Assembly: GCA_946185485.1 (NCBI GenBank)
Contig: CAMHJQ010000001.1
Coordinates: forward strand, 62,001 to 126,000
Origin: an uncultured Prevotellaceae bacterium
GTDB lineage: Bacteria > Bacteroidota > Bacteroidia > Bacteroidales > Bacteroidaceae
Length of the DNA stretch: 64,000 nucleotides
Reading direction: 5' to 3'
Shown here in pieces: positions 1 to 9,707 of this stretch. The notes under the pieces were generated by a model. It had not been told where the DNA came from. It was given only the letters and a program-made list of their open reading frames with translations, and did no database searches. How positions within the stretch are numbered: position 1 is the first letter of the stretch; each line of letters starts with the position of its first letter. Both the position numbers and the translations under genes were made by a program.

Positions 1-1
1 T

Positions 2-1621
2 CCCTTATCACCAGAATTAGCAGGGCAGGTGACTGCCGACTACCGAATGCTGACGGGCAAGCGGCTGAACTGCACCAACAAAGCCAATGAGTATCGCAGT
101 GGGAATCTAATACTGCGCGTGTATAACGACGGCATCGCCTTCCGCTATGCAGCCAAAACCGGAGAAACCGTCTACCGCATCCCAGAAGGAACCCGCCGGT
201 GGATGCAACAGTGGTGCGACTCCTACGAAGGATTCTTCCCTCTAGCAACCACCTGCAAAGTGGAGCCGGTACCATCGTACAGCGGTATCTCGAAGACGGA
301 TGAAGGCTGGAACAACCGCTGGGGCTATCCGGCCCTATTGGAGCCCAAGGACAACATCTTCGTCCTGCTGACAGAAGCTAATATCGAACGAGGTCAAAGT
401 GCTTCGTACCTGATGAACGATGGGGAACTGTTCCGCGTGGTGCCTGCTGAACAAAACACCGAGAGTGCCAGCGACCACACTCCCTGGCACATCGCCATCA
501 TCGGCAGTCTGGCAGACGTGGTGGAGTCGACTCTGGTTACTGATGTCTCAGAGCCATCAAAGATAACCGATACCAGCTGGATTCAGCCCGGCGTGGCATC
601 ATGGATATACTGGGCTTATAACCACGGTTCCAACAACTATGACATCATCCGCAAATATGTTGACATGGCTGCCACGTTGCACCTGCCCTACATACTGATT
701 GATGCCGAGTGGGACGAGATGCAAAACGGGAAGACCATCGAAGAGGCCGTCAACTATGCCAAGGAGCAGGGCGTACGCCCACTCATCTGGTACAACTCGT
801 CCGTCGGTTGGGTGGATGGTGCACCAGGTCCCAAGTTCCGACTGAACAAAGCCGAAGACCGTGAGAAGGAGTTTGCATGGTGCGAGCGCATCGGGGTTGC
901 TGGCGTGAAGATAGACTTTTTCTCTGGCGACGACCAGCGCAATATGGACTATTGCCAGGACTTGCTGGAGAGTGCCGCACGCCACCACCTGCTGGTCAAC
1001 TTCCATGGTGCCACCATTCCCCGTGGCTGGCAGCGTACATGGCCAAACCTGATGACTACCGAGGGGGTCTATGGTGCCGAGTGGTATAACAATGTACCCA
1101 CATTCACGAATAAAGCGGCAAGCCACAACGCCACCCTACCCTTCACACGCAACGTCATCGGCCCCATGGACTATACCCCCTGTACCTTCAGCGACTCCCA
1201 GCATCCGCACATCACCAGTCTTGCCCACGAACTGGCGCTGACAGTGCTCTTTGAAAGTGGTCTGCAGCACCTGGCCGACCGTCCTGAGAGCTTCCTGTCG
1301 CAGCCTCAGCAGGTACAGGACTTTCTGGGACAGTTGCCCACTGCATGGGACGAGACCCGTCTGCTGTCAGGCTATCCTGGCGAGAGCGTCGTCATCGCCC
1401 GCCGCAGTGGAAAAACGTGGTATGTGGCAGGCATCAATGGTACCGACAATCCGCATTCACTGGCATTCGCAACGGACTTCCTGAAAGACTCTGCCCAGCA
1501 GATGACGCTGTTCGCAGACAGCGAACAAGGCGGCTGGAGTATTCATTCCATCCAGGAACTGCCTGCAGCGGTTGTGTGCCAGCCGAGAGGGGGCTTCATC
1601 ATCTGCATTCAAACGAAATAA
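2..1621 (+). CDS. GH97 family alpha-glycosidase, 5' end outside window
   Basis: The reading frame is open from base 2, so the true start lies upstream; the first start-like codon (GTG at 29) is internal. The visible 539 codons carry the GH97 (beta/alpha)8 domain: WIQPGVASWIYW, LIDAEWDE, GVKIDFFSGDDQ and TTEGVYGAEW. The Asp in KIDFF (codon 914-916) and the Glu in TTEG (codon 1061-1063) fit the nucleophile and acid/base of the retaining GH97 branch, which holds alpha-galactosidases; the inverting SusB branch uses Glu bases instead. A periplasmic alpha-galactosidase is therefore the better guess, but alpha-glucosidase cannot be excluded. The next gene starts 9 bp downstream, so it is the first visible member of the GH97-GH3-GH43-GH43 run. 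Confidence 0.9.
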   Translation, partial: PLSPELAGQVTADYRMLTGKRLNCTNKANEYRSGNLILRVYNDGIAFRYAAKTGETVYRIPEGTRRWMQQWCDSYEGFFPLATTCKVEPVPSYSGISKTDEGWNNRWGYPALLEPKDNIFVLLTEANIERGQSASYLMNDGELFRVVPAEQNTESASDHTPWHIAIIGSLADVVESTLVTDVSEPSKITDTSWIQPGVASWIYWAYNHGSNNYDIIRKYVDMAATLHLPYILIDAEWDEMQNGKTIEEAVNYAKEQGVRPLIWYNSSVGWVDGAPGPKFRLNKAEDREKEFAWCERIGVAGVKIDFFSGDDQRNMDYCQDLLESAARHHLLVNFHGATIPRGWQRTWPNLMTTEGVYGAEWYNNVPTFTNKAASHNATLPFTRNVIGPMDYTPCTFSDSQHPHITSLAHELALTVLFESGLQHLADRPESFLSQPQQVQDFLGQLPTAWDETRLLSGYPGESVVIARRSGKTWYVAGINGTDNPHSLAFATDFLKDSAQQMTLFADSEQGGWSIHSIQELPAAVVCQPRGGFIICIQTK

Positions 1622-1630
1622 TATAGACTT

Positions 1631-4225
1631 ATGAAACAACACTTATTATCATTTTTCGTGGCGTGCTGCGCGTGCCTTGACGTGTCGGCAGAGGGATTGC
1701 CCTACCAAAATCCCAACCTGTCGGCACGTGAACGAGCCACCGACCTGTGTGCACGCCTAACGCTGGAGGAGAAAGCCCTGCTGATGCTGGACGAATCACC
1801 AGCCATTCCACGCTTGGGAATTAAAAAGTTCTTCTGGTGGAGTGAGGCCCTGCATGGGGCTGCCAACATGGGCAATGTGACGGTATTCCCCGAGCCCGTT
1901 GCCATGGCATCATCCTTCAATCCCGACCTACTATATAAGTGCTTCGACGTGGCTTCCACCGAGTTTCGTGCACAGTATAACCACCGACTCTACGATCTGG
2001 GGGGCGAGGATATGAAGATGCGCAGCCTCTCGGTGTGGACGCCCAATGTCAACATCTTCCGTGACCCACGCTGGGGCCGCGGCCAGGAAACCTACGGCGA
2101 AGACCCCTACCTGACCAGCGTCATGGGCGATGCCGTTGTCCGCGGGCTGCAAGGTCCCGAGAGTTCCAAGTATCGCAAGCTATGGGCCTGTGCCAAGCAC
2201 TATGCCGTTCATAGCGGTCCTGAGTATACGCGTCACTCTGCCAATCTTACCGACGTCCCTGTGCGCGATTTCTGGGAAACCTATATGCCTGCCTTCAAGC
2301 ACTTGGTGACTAAGAGCAATGTGCGTGAGGTGATGTGTGCCTACCAGCGTCTTGACGACGACCCCTGCTGCGGCAGTAACCGCCTGCTGCAGCAGATCCT
2401 TCGCGACGAATGGGGTTTTCAATATTTGGTGGTCAGCGACTGCGGTGCCGTCAGCGACTTCTACACGTCACACAAGAGCTCATCATCGCCCGTCACGGCA
2501 TCTGCCAAGGCTACGCTAGCCGGTACTGACGTGGAGTGCGGCTACGACTATGCCTACCGCAGCATCCCGGAGGCTGTACGTCGCGGACTCATCACCGAGG
2601 CCGAGGTCGACAAGCATGTCATCCGTCTGCTGGAAGGTCGTTTCGACCTGGGTGAGATGGACGCCCCCTCGCTCGTGGAGTGGTCGAAGATTCCCTATTC
2701 GGCAATGTCGACGAAGGCTTCTGCCAACATCTCCCTCGACATGGCGCGTCAGACACTCGTTCTGCTTCAGAATAACAATGGCATCCTGCCACTGAAGAAG
2801 AATGCAGAAAAGATAGCCGTCATCGGTCCCAATGCCGACAACGAGCCCATGATGTGGGGCAACTACAACGGCACACCCAACAAGACGGTCACCATTCTCA
2901 ACGGCATCAAGGCCAAACAGAAGAAGCTGGTCTATATGCCTGGCTGCGACCTGACATACGACAAGGTTTTAGAGTGCCACATAGCTACAGAGTGTACGGC
3001 TCCTGACGGCAAGCGTGGACTGAAGGGTACTTTCTGGACGAATACTCAGATGGAGGGCAAGCCTTTCACAACAGAATACTACACAAAACCGCTGGCAGTC
3101 ACCACCAATGGTATGCATGTCTTTGCCACGGGGTTGCCCATCGAGGATTTTTCCGCCAAGTATGAGACCACCTTTACTCCGAAGCAAGGCGGGGAATACG
3201 TGCTCAACGTGGAGGGCACGGGCGACTTTGAGGTCTATGTCAATGGTGAGCGCAAGGAGAAGCACCACATCTGGCGCTCCACGCCCACCCGTACCGTCCT
3301 GCAGGCGCAGGCTGGCCAGTCATTTCAGATAGAGGTTCGCTTCAGCACCGTCAAGACCTGGGGCGCCGGCATGAAGATCAATATTGCCCGCGAGCTGCCC
3401 ATCGACTACAGCAAGACCATCGCCCAACTGAAGGGTATCGACAAAGTCATCTTCGTCGGCGGCATCTCGCCCGCCCTCGAAGGTGAGGAAATGCCTGTCA
3501 ACATTGAAGGTTTCAAGGGTGGCGACCGCACTAGCATCGAACTGCCCAAGGTGCAGCGCGAGTTCATCAAGGCTTTGAAGGCTGCCGGCAAGCAGGTTAT
3601 CTTTGTCTGCTGCTCAGGCTCTGCTATCGCCCTGTTGCCCGAAACGGAGAACTGCGAAGCCATCGTCCAGGCCTGGTATCCCGGCCAGGAGGGTGGAACG
3701 GCTGTTGCTGATGTACTTTTCGGCGACTACAACCCATCTGGCAAGTTGTCCGTCACGTTCTATAAGAGCGACAGCCAACTACCCGACTACGAGGACTACT
3801 CGATGAAAGGCCGTACCTACCGTTATTTCGACGATGCGTTGTTCCCCTTCGGCTACGGTTTGTCATATACGACGTTTAACATCGGCGATGCCACGTGTAC
3901 GGCAAAGGGCAACGACATAACCATCACTGTTCCCGTCACCAACGCTGGCCAGCGCGACGGAACGGAGATTGTCCAGTTATATGTGCGTTCTACTGGCGAT
4001 GCCGATGGTCCACTGAAGACTCTCCGTGCCTTCCAGCGCGTCTCCGTTAAGGCAGGACAGACGGCCACCGCCACCCTGCAGCTAAACCGAGAGAGTTTTG
4101 AGTTCTGGGATGCTGCCACCAATACGATGCGCTCCAAGCCAGGACAATATGAACTGCTCATCGGAACCAGCTCGCGAAAAGAAGACCTGAAATTACTGAC
4201 TGTTAACATCAAAGATAGCTTATGA
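1631..4225 (+). CDS. GH3 beta-glycosidase with PA14 insertion (beta-xylosidase/beta-glucosidase)
   Basis: This 864-residue secreted enzyme has a signal peptide ending near CLDVSAEG. The GH3 N-terminal barrel shows KHYAVHSGPE and VVSDCGAVSDF; Asp270 in the latter fits the family nucleophile. The second GH3 domain is interrupted at about residues 456-586 by a PA14-like beta-sandwich (GLKGTFWTN through EVYVNGERK), as in Prevotella Xyl3-type enzymes. A fibronectin-III-like domain closes the protein (about 775-855). The likely job is release of xylose or glucose from the non-reducing ends of oligosaccharides in the periplasm. Its stop overlaps the next start in an ATGA, so it is translationally coupled to the GH43. 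Substrate (xylose or glucose) is inferred from the neighbours only. Confidence 0.92.
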   Translation: MKQHLLSFFVACCACLDVSAEGLPYQNPNLSARERATDLCARLTLEEKALLMLDESPAIPRLGIKKFFWWSEALHGAANMGNVTVFPEPVAMASSFNPDLLYKCFDVASTEFRAQYNHRLYDLGGEDMKMRSLSVWTPNVNIFRDPRWGRGQETYGEDPYLTSVMGDAVVRGLQGPESSKYRKLWACAKHYAVHSGPEYTRHSANLTDVPVRDFWETYMPAFKHLVTKSNVREVMCAYQRLDDDPCCGSNRLLQQILRDEWGFQYLVVSDCGAVSDFYTSHKSSSSPVTASAKATLAGTDVECGYDYAYRSIPEAVRRGLITEAEVDKHVIRLLEGRFDLGEMDAPSLVEWSKIPYSAMSTKASANISLDMARQTLVLLQNNNGILPLKKNAEKIAVIGPNADNEPMMWGNYNGTPNKTVTILNGIKAKQKKLVYMPGCDLTYDKVLECHIATECTAPDGKRGLKGTFWTNTQMEGKPFTTEYYTKPLAVTTNGMHVFATGLPIEDFSAKYETTFTPKQGGEYVLNVEGTGDFEVYVNGERKEKHHIWRSTPTRTVLQAQAGQSFQIEVRFSTVKTWGAGMKINIARELPIDYSKTIAQLKGIDKVIFVGGISPALEGEEMPVNIEGFKGGDRTSIELPKVQREFIKALKAAGKQVIFVCCSGSAIALLPETENCEAIVQAWYPGQEGGTAVADVLFGDYNPSGKLSVTFYKSDSQLPDYEDYSMKGRTYRYFDDALFPFGYGLSYTTFNIGDATCTAKGNDITITVPVTNAGQRDGTEIVQLYVRSTGDADGPLKTLRAFQRVSVKAGQTATATLQLNRESFEFWDAATNTMRSKPGQYELLIGTSSRKEDLKLLTVNIKDSL

Positions 4226-6258
4226 AATATCAAAGAACTATTTTATCAACTCTCGTTCTGTTCGTGGCAGCCGTAGCTGCCACGGCACAGAACCCGGTCA
4301 TTCGTGACCAGTTCACGGCTGACCCGACGGCTCGCGTATTTAATAACAAGGTGTACCTGTACCCGTCGCACGACATTGTACCACCTGCAGACTTTGCCAG
4401 AAAAGACTGGTTCTGCATGGCCGACTACCACGTCTTCTCGTCAGAGAACCTGACCGACTGGACCGACCACGGCATGATTATCTCGCAGCAGGCCGTGCCC
4501 TGGGGCAAGGCCGACGGCTACTCCATGTGGGCTCCCGACTGCGTCAGCAAGAACGGCAAGTACTACTTCTACTTCCCCAATGGTCCCAAGAGCGGACGAG
4601 GTTTTGCCATTGGCGTGGCTGTTGCCGACCGTCCCGAGGGGCCGTTCAAATTGGAGCAGGAGCCCATCAAGGGTGTCAGTGGCATCGACCCCTGTGTGCT
4701 CGTCGACAAAGACGGTTCCGCCTATATATACTGGAGCGGCATGGGTATCCGCGGTGCCAAGCTGAAGGACAACATGCTGGAACTGGACGGTGAACTGAGG
4801 GAAATGAAGATGCCCCGTCGCGAGGGTCAGCCCGAAATGCCGCCCATGATGGTTGGCGGCGAGCAGATGGAGGGCCTGCCAGAAGGTTTCAAGGAGGGTC
4901 CCTTTGCCTTCCGCCGGGGCGACTGGTACTACCTGACCTTCCCGTGGGTGCGTGGCGACACCAGCAATGGCAAGAATCCCACCGAGACACTGGCCTACGC
5001 CATGTCGAAGTCGCCGTTGGGTCCCTGGGACTTCAAGGGCATCATCATGGCCGAGCACGCCAACCAGTGCTGGACCAACCACCACTCGCTGGTGGAGTAC
5101 CGGGGCCAGTGGTATCTGTTCTATCACCACAACGACTTCTCGCCCCGCGACGACAAGCGACGCTCCGTATGCATCGAGAAGGTATCGTTCAACAATGACG
5201 GCACCATCCAGGAGGTGAAGCCTACCATGCGCGGTGTCGGCATCAACCAAGCAACGGAGAAAATAGAGATTGACCGCTACAGCACGGCATCGACTGAAGT
5301 AACGACAGAACTCATCGACACAGTGAACACCTTCCGCAGCTATCAGGCCACCCTACCTAAGAAGGGTAGTTGGCTGAAATATGATGGTGTGGACTTCAGC
5401 TGCATCACCGACGGTTACCTTGTCGTTGGTGCCAAGGCTGCCGATAATACAGAATTCTGCATTCGAGAGAAGAGTGCCAAAGGCAAAATCTTGGCACGCA
5501 TCAAGATGACAGTGAAGAGCGAGATGACTCGTCCCGGCATGCCTACGCCCTTCCGTCGCGACCAGAGCAACCAGTGGATGACGATGACAGCCGCGTTAGA
5601 CTATACGCCAAATGGCGTAACAGATCTTGTCATCACCAACGAGGGCAATGCTGCCGTATCTTTCGACTGGGTACAGTTCAAGAACCGTCCCAAGTACTTT
5701 ACGCCTGTAGCTAAGGGGGCTGCCCCGTTGCAGCCCGATGAGCAGGGCTTCATCCACCGCTGGCACATGATGGAACCTTCGGCTGTTGACATTCGCTCGA
5801 ACGTCATCTTCACCGACTCGTGGCTGCGCACCAAATTTACTGACGAACTGGCACAGTTGCCCAAGCAGCAGAAAAAGGCCAAGTGGTATAACCTGGACAG
5901 CGACACTTACAACATGAAGCTGTTCCGCTTCGCCGAGAAATATGGCAAGCAGACCTATGGCTCGTTCTATTGGGTGGAAACGGTCATCATGAATACAGAA
6001 GAGTTACAGGATGTACGTCTGGCATGCGGTTCCAATGGTGCCTCCATGTGGTGGCTCGACGGCGAGGAAGTGCTGCTGCTGGAGGGCGACCGCCGTATGG
6101 TGGAGGACGATGGCACGTCACGCCGCTTCACCCTCAAGCCCGGCAGTCATGTGCTGCGTGGTGCTATCATCAACGGTCCCGGCCTGGCAGACATGTGCGT
6201 CCGCTTCATCGACGAGAAAGGTAATCCAGTAAAGAACTATTTAATCAATGCACAATAA
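4222..6258 (+). CDS. GH43 family glycosidase with C-terminal beta-sandwich domains
   Basis: This 678-residue protein has a signal peptide cleaved after TAATAQ. The GH43 five-bladed propeller spans about residues 25-340. The usual acidic triad is visible: Asp34 (TADPTARV), Asp156 (GIDPCVL) and Glu225 (FKEGPF). A CBM6-like module follows (about 350-490, ending SFDWVQFKNR), then a further domain that resembles a ligand-binding sandwich (about 500-678). GH43 members of this general kind act as arabinofuranosidases or beta-xylosidases on xylo-oligosaccharides; the exact activity cannot be read from sequence. It overlaps GH3 by 4 bp and the following GH43 begins directly after its stop, so these genes are very probably co-transcribed. 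Confidence 0.9.
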   Translation: MKYQRTILSTLVLFVAAVAATAQNPVIRDQFTADPTARVFNNKVYLYPSHDIVPPADFARKDWFCMADYHVFSSENLTDWTDHGMIISQQAVPWGKADGYSMWAPDCVSKNGKYYFYFPNGPKSGRGFAIGVAVADRPEGPFKLEQEPIKGVSGIDPCVLVDKDGSAYIYWSGMGIRGAKLKDNMLELDGELREMKMPRREGQPEMPPMMVGGEQMEGLPEGFKEGPFAFRRGDWYYLTFPWVRGDTSNGKNPTETLAYAMSKSPLGPWDFKGIIMAEHANQCWTNHHSLVEYRGQWYLFYHHNDFSPRDDKRRSVCIEKVSFNNDGTIQEVKPTMRGVGINQATEKIEIDRYSTASTEVTTELIDTVNTFRSYQATLPKKGSWLKYDGVDFSCITDGYLVVGAKAADNTEFCIREKSAKGKILARIKMTVKSEMTRPGMPTPFRRDQSNQWMTMTAALDYTPNGVTDLVITNEGNAAVSFDWVQFKNRPKYFTPVAKGAAPLQPDEQGFIHRWHMMEPSAVDIRSNVIFTDSWLRTKFTDELAQLPKQQKKAKWYNLDSDTYNMKLFRFAEKYGKQTYGSFYWVETVIMNTEELQDVRLACGSNGASMWWLDGEEVLLLEGDRRMVEDDGTSRRFTLKPGSHVLRGAIINGPGLADMCVRFIDEKGNPVKNYLINAQ

Positions 6259-6259
6259 A

Positions 6260-7711
6260 ATGAAAAAACTACATAGTATTTTTGCAGCTTTGACGATTGC
6301 CATCGCTGCTAATGCACAGACAGGCGCACCTTATATCCACGACCCTTCGACGCTGGCCGAATGTGACGGCAAATGGTACACTTTCGGTACGGGTGGTGGC
6401 GGTATCATCAGTGATGACGGATGGTCATGGCACAGTGGTGCCGACCGCCCAGGCGGCGGCGCAGCCCCTGATGTCATGAAAATTGGCGACCGCTACCTAT
6501 GCATCTATGGTGCTACTGGCGGCGGACTGGGCGGTGGACACAACGGCCGCATCCTGACCATGTGGAACAAGACGCTCGACCCGAAGTCGCCCGACTTCAA
6601 GTGGTCGCAAGCCGTTGAGGTATGCGCCAGTGACGGCATGGAAGACCAGGATGCCATCGATCCTTGCCTGCTCCTCGACCCCACGACGGGCCGTCTTTGG
6701 GCGACATACGGCACCTACTTCGGCACCATCCGACTCATCGAACTAGACCCCAAGACGGGTTTCCGCATGAAGGGTAACAAAGAGAAGGACATCGCCATCG
6801 ACTGCGAGGCTACCGACTTAATCTACCGCGACGGCTGGTATTACCTGTTAGGCACTCATGGCACCTGCTGCGACGGTGTGAATTCTACCTATAATATTGT
6901 GGTAGGCCGTTCACGTAACGTGGAAGGACCGTACCTCGACAATGTCGGCCGTGACATGTTTCATGGCGGCGGACGCATGGTATTCAATGCCGGCGACCGC
7001 AAGACTGGTGCAGGACACTTTGGACGCACCATTATCGACGAGGGTGTGGAAGTTGCTTCCTTCCACTGGGAGGCAGACTTCGACTTAAGCGGACGTTCCA
7101 CCCTAGCTGTCCGTCCCCTGCTATGGAAGAACGGCTGGCCCATAGGCGGCGAACAGTTCAAGGGTGGCACCTTTGCCATCGAGAGCGAGCGCCGTGGCTA
7201 CTCGTTGGAAATCGCCGTCGACTTTGAGCGAATGAAACAGGAGCGTCAGGGATGGTTCAACCGCGAGGCCATGCAAAAACCACCAGTACCCATTGCTAAC
7301 CAGAAACTTGACGAGGTGAAGGACAAATGGCCTGCAGGGGACATCGCCGTGCGTTGTAGCGACTATATGTTCCGCCCCTGGCAACACTGGACCATCACGC
7401 CCGTCAACGAGGCCGGCGGCTATCTGAGCGCCCCCTACTTCAAAATCACCATTGCTGGTACTGACCGCGCCTTAGCTGCTACTGCCGACAAGGAACTGAC
7501 CACCGTCCCCACTTATACTGGCGCTGATGAACAGCTGTGGCGCATCGAGCAATTAACGGACGGCACCTATCGCATCATGCCGAAGGCCATCCCCGGCATC
7601 TCTGGTACAAATACACGCTATTGTATCTATTCTGTTGCCGACTCTACGCCGACACTCGCCGAATATGACTTCAAGAGTGACAACAGCAAATGGAATTTCA
7701 AAAGACAATAA
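6260..7711 (+). CDS. GH43 family glycosidase with C-terminal ricin-like lectin region
   Basis: The preferred start is the ATG at 6260, which gives a clean signal peptide (MKKLHSIFAA through IAANAQ); an in-frame ATG at 6248 inside the previous gene is the alternative. The mature protein starts with an arabinanase-like GH43 propeller: Asp28 (IHDPST), Asp134 (AIDPCLLLD) and Glu183 (CEATDL) are the candidate catalytic residues. The Gly-rich loop GTGGGG follows the first blade. The last ~100 residues (DEQLWRIEQL, GTYRIMPKAI) look like a ricin-type beta-trefoil, often a carbohydrate-binding module. It is the last gene of the tightly packed GH97-GH3-GH43-GH43 run; a 199 bp gap with a promoter follows. 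Endo-arabinanase or arabinofuranosidase activity is likely but unproven. Confidence 0.87.
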   Translation: MKKLHSIFAALTIAIAANAQTGAPYIHDPSTLAECDGKWYTFGTGGGGIISDDGWSWHSGADRPGGGAAPDVMKIGDRYLCIYGATGGGLGGGHNGRILTMWNKTLDPKSPDFKWSQAVEVCASDGMEDQDAIDPCLLLDPTTGRLWATYGTYFGTIRLIELDPKTGFRMKGNKEKDIAIDCEATDLIYRDGWYYLLGTHGTCCDGVNSTYNIVVGRSRNVEGPYLDNVGRDMFHGGGRMVFNAGDRKTGAGHFGRTIIDEGVEVASFHWEADFDLSGRSTLAVRPLLWKNGWPIGGEQFKGGTFAIESERRGYSLEIAVDFERMKQERQGWFNREAMQKPPVPIANQKLDEVKDKWPAGDIAVRCSDYMFRPWQHWTITPVNEAGGYLSAPYFKITIAGTDRALAATADKELTTVPTYTGADEQLWRIEQLTDGTYRIMPKAIPGISGTNTRYCIYSVADSTPTLAEYDFKSDNSKWNFKRQ

Positions 7712-7853
7712 AAAGTGGCAAACAGCAAGAGTAAACACGTTAAAAGTACGTCAAAATATTAAATTTCAATAGTATTTTAGTGTATTTTACACGTTTGATA
7801 CAAACAAAAAAGTTTATGACACTTATAATAATGTCAGTTTCAAAAATTGTGCT

Positions 7854-7861
7854 TACCTTTG
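7854..7861 (+). promoter_or_regulatory. Bacteroidetes -7 promoter box (TACCTTTG)
   Basis: TACCTTTG matches the TAnnTTTG element. It lies about 50 bp before the ATG at 7911 in an AT-rich gap (7712-7910). It rules out the in-frame GTG at 7866 as a start, because transcription would begin after it. No clear -33 TTTG was found. Confidence 0.6.
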
Positions 7862-7910
7862 CATCGTGATTAAAAGTCACACTTGCAACCAAAACGAACC
7901 TGACACAGAC

Positions 7911-9560
7911 ATGAAGAAAAGATTTGTTTTAGTAATATTATCATTAGTAGTTTGTTTTGTAACCTCAGAAGCTGCCGGAAAGCGTTCCGGCAGCGCTGAT
8001 GGTGCTTCTAAGGCTAATGAAACACTTGTAAAAGACTACGTTACGAATCCTATGCTTTGGGCAGATGTGCCTGATCCTGATATTATACGCGTGGGCGATA
8101 CCTATTATTTGGTGTCGACGACCATGCACCTGATGCCTGGTGCTCCCATCATGCGGTCGAAGGACCTAAAGAACTGGGAGACGGTGGGTTATGTCTTCGA
8201 CAAATTGACAGACTCTCCGAAATACGACCTGCAGGAGGGTACGGCATACGGCCGCGGCCAGTGGGCAACATCACTAAAATACCATAACGGACGTTTCTAT
8301 GCTTTGTTGGCTCCCAACGAAGCCGGAGCAATGGGCGACACCTATATCTTTACCGCAGAGAAAGCCGAAGGGGAATGGAAACTATTGTCCAGGATGCGCC
8401 ATTTCCACGACTGTTCGCTGTTCTTCGACGATGACAACCGCGTATACGTTATATATGGTACGGGCGAGATGATGGAACTGAAGCCCGACTTAAGCGATGT
8501 TATCGAGGGTACCCACCAGCATATTTTCAAGCGTGAAGCAGACGAGACAGGACTTTTGGAGGGTTCACGCATGATTAAACATAACGGCAAGTACTACCTG
8601 CTGATGATTTCGCACGTCTATGCCCCTGGCCGTCATCGCCGCGAGGTATGCTATAGGGCTAACGACATTCATGGGCCATACGAGAAGAACGTCATCTTAC
8701 AATCGCCGTTCGGCGGTTTCTCCTACGAAGCACAGGGAACCATTGTTGACACGGAATGGGGCGACTGGTATGGCGTCATCTTCCAGGATCGTGGTGGTGT
8801 AGGCCGTGTGCTGACACTGATGCCCTGCCGCTGGATTGACGGCTGGCCAATGTTGGGCGACGAAGAAGGAATCGTTCCCGAACGTGTGCGTGCGCTGAAG
8901 AGTGGAGAGCCAGAGCATCATATCGTTTGTCCCGACAACTTCGGCAGCGACAAACTGGGACTGCACTGGCAATGGAACCATAATCCAATGGACAAAGCAT
9001 GGAGTCTAACAGAGCGTCCGGGATGGCTTCGCTTGAAGACAGGCCGTGTGGTACCCAACCTCTACTTAGCCCCGAACACGCTGACACAGCGCATGGAGGG
9101 TCCGATGTGCAGTGGTTCTGTGAAACTGGACCTGTCGAAGATGAGAGACGGTGATGTTGCTGGTTTTGCAGCCTTCAACGACGAGACATGCGGCCTGTTT
9201 ATCAAGAAGAACGGCAAGAAACTGACGCTGCAACTGAATGAGTTGTCAGTGAAACTCTCCCAGCGCGAGAAGGCCGTAGAGAGTGTCACTGAGAAAACTG
9301 TGGAAGAACTCAAGTACTCCGCCAATGAAGTGTGGCTCCGCATTGATGCAGACTTCCGCCCCGGCGTAGGTGACAAGGCTAAGTTCTATTATAGCACAGA
9401 TGGCACGGAATGGGCGCAGTTAGGCGATGAGTACAAAATGCGCTTCGACTGGCAGCGCTTCTTCATGGGTTCAAAGTTTGCCATCATCAACTATGCTACG
9501 AAGCGGCTTGGCGGCTGGATTGACGTTGACGCGTTCAGCTACCAAGCAGGTGAAAAATAA
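7911..9560 (+). CDS. GH43 family glycosidase with C-terminal beta-sandwich (beta-xylosidase type)
   Basis: The start chosen is ATG 7911, which opens a signal peptide (MKKRFVLVIL) and lies downstream of the promoter at 7854. The 549-residue protein has the GH43 propeller at about 45-340 with Asp55 (VPDPDII), Asp167 (FHDCSLFF) and Glu217 (LLEGSRM) as the expected triad. The C-terminal ~200 residues (KLGLHWQWNHNP, LYLAPNTLTQRM, MGSKFAIINYAT) match the beta-sandwich typical of GH43 xylosidase/arabinofuranosidase enzymes (XylD C2-like). It has its own promoter, unlike the genes before it, and is followed by the HTCS regulator, so it probably belongs to the same xylan-responsive regulon. Confidence 0.92.
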   Translation: MKKRFVLVILSLVVCFVTSEAAGKRSGSADGASKANETLVKDYVTNPMLWADVPDPDIIRVGDTYYLVSTTMHLMPGAPIMRSKDLKNWETVGYVFDKLTDSPKYDLQEGTAYGRGQWATSLKYHNGRFYALLAPNEAGAMGDTYIFTAEKAEGEWKLLSRMRHFHDCSLFFDDDNRVYVIYGTGEMMELKPDLSDVIEGTHQHIFKREADETGLLEGSRMIKHNGKYYLLMISHVYAPGRHRREVCYRANDIHGPYEKNVILQSPFGGFSYEAQGTIVDTEWGDWYGVIFQDRGGVGRVLTLMPCRWIDGWPMLGDEEGIVPERVRALKSGEPEHHIVCPDNFGSDKLGLHWQWNHNPMDKAWSLTERPGWLRLKTGRVVPNLYLAPNTLTQRMEGPMCSGSVKLDLSKMRDGDVAGFAAFNDETCGLFIKKNGKKLTLQLNELSVKLSQREKAVESVTEKTVEELKYSANEVWLRIDADFRPGVGDKAKFYYSTDGTEWAQLGDEYKMRFDWQRFFMGSKFAIINYATKRLGGWIDVDAFSYQAGEK

Positions 9561-9581
9561 TACCAAAAGCTCCCTTTCATG

Positions 9582-9617
9582 TTACGCTGCGTGACTTTTT
9601 TTTGTTACGCAGCGTAA
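9582..9617 (+). promoter_or_regulatory. Tandem 13-bp near-palindromes, candidate operator
   Basis: Two sites, TTACGCTGCGTGA (9582-9594) and TTACGCAGCGTAA (9605-9617), lie 23 bp apart start to start. Each is close to a palindrome of TTACGC and GCGTAA around one base, and the outer arms also form a perfect 11-bp inverted repeat around a T-rich loop. They lie 41-76 bp upstream of the HTCS -7 box. They could be regulator sites or a hairpin after the GH43 stop; no T-run follows the second arm, which argues against a simple terminator. Confidence 0.5.
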
Positions 9618-9631
9618 AGTTTTATGCATTA

Positions 9632-9665
9632 TTTTGGTTCTTTTCGCAAAAAATGCTTATCTTTG
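9632..9665 (+). promoter_or_regulatory. Promoter of the HTCS gene (TTTTG / TATCTTTG)
   Basis: A -33 element TTTTG (9632-9636) and -7 element TATCTTTG (9658-9665) are 21 bp apart, fitting the Bacteroidetes consensus. The ATG follows 42 bp after the -7 box. Confidence 0.65.
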
Positions 9666-9707
9666 CAGCTGTTACTAACAAACTGACTACTAGTATTACT
9701 CACAAAC

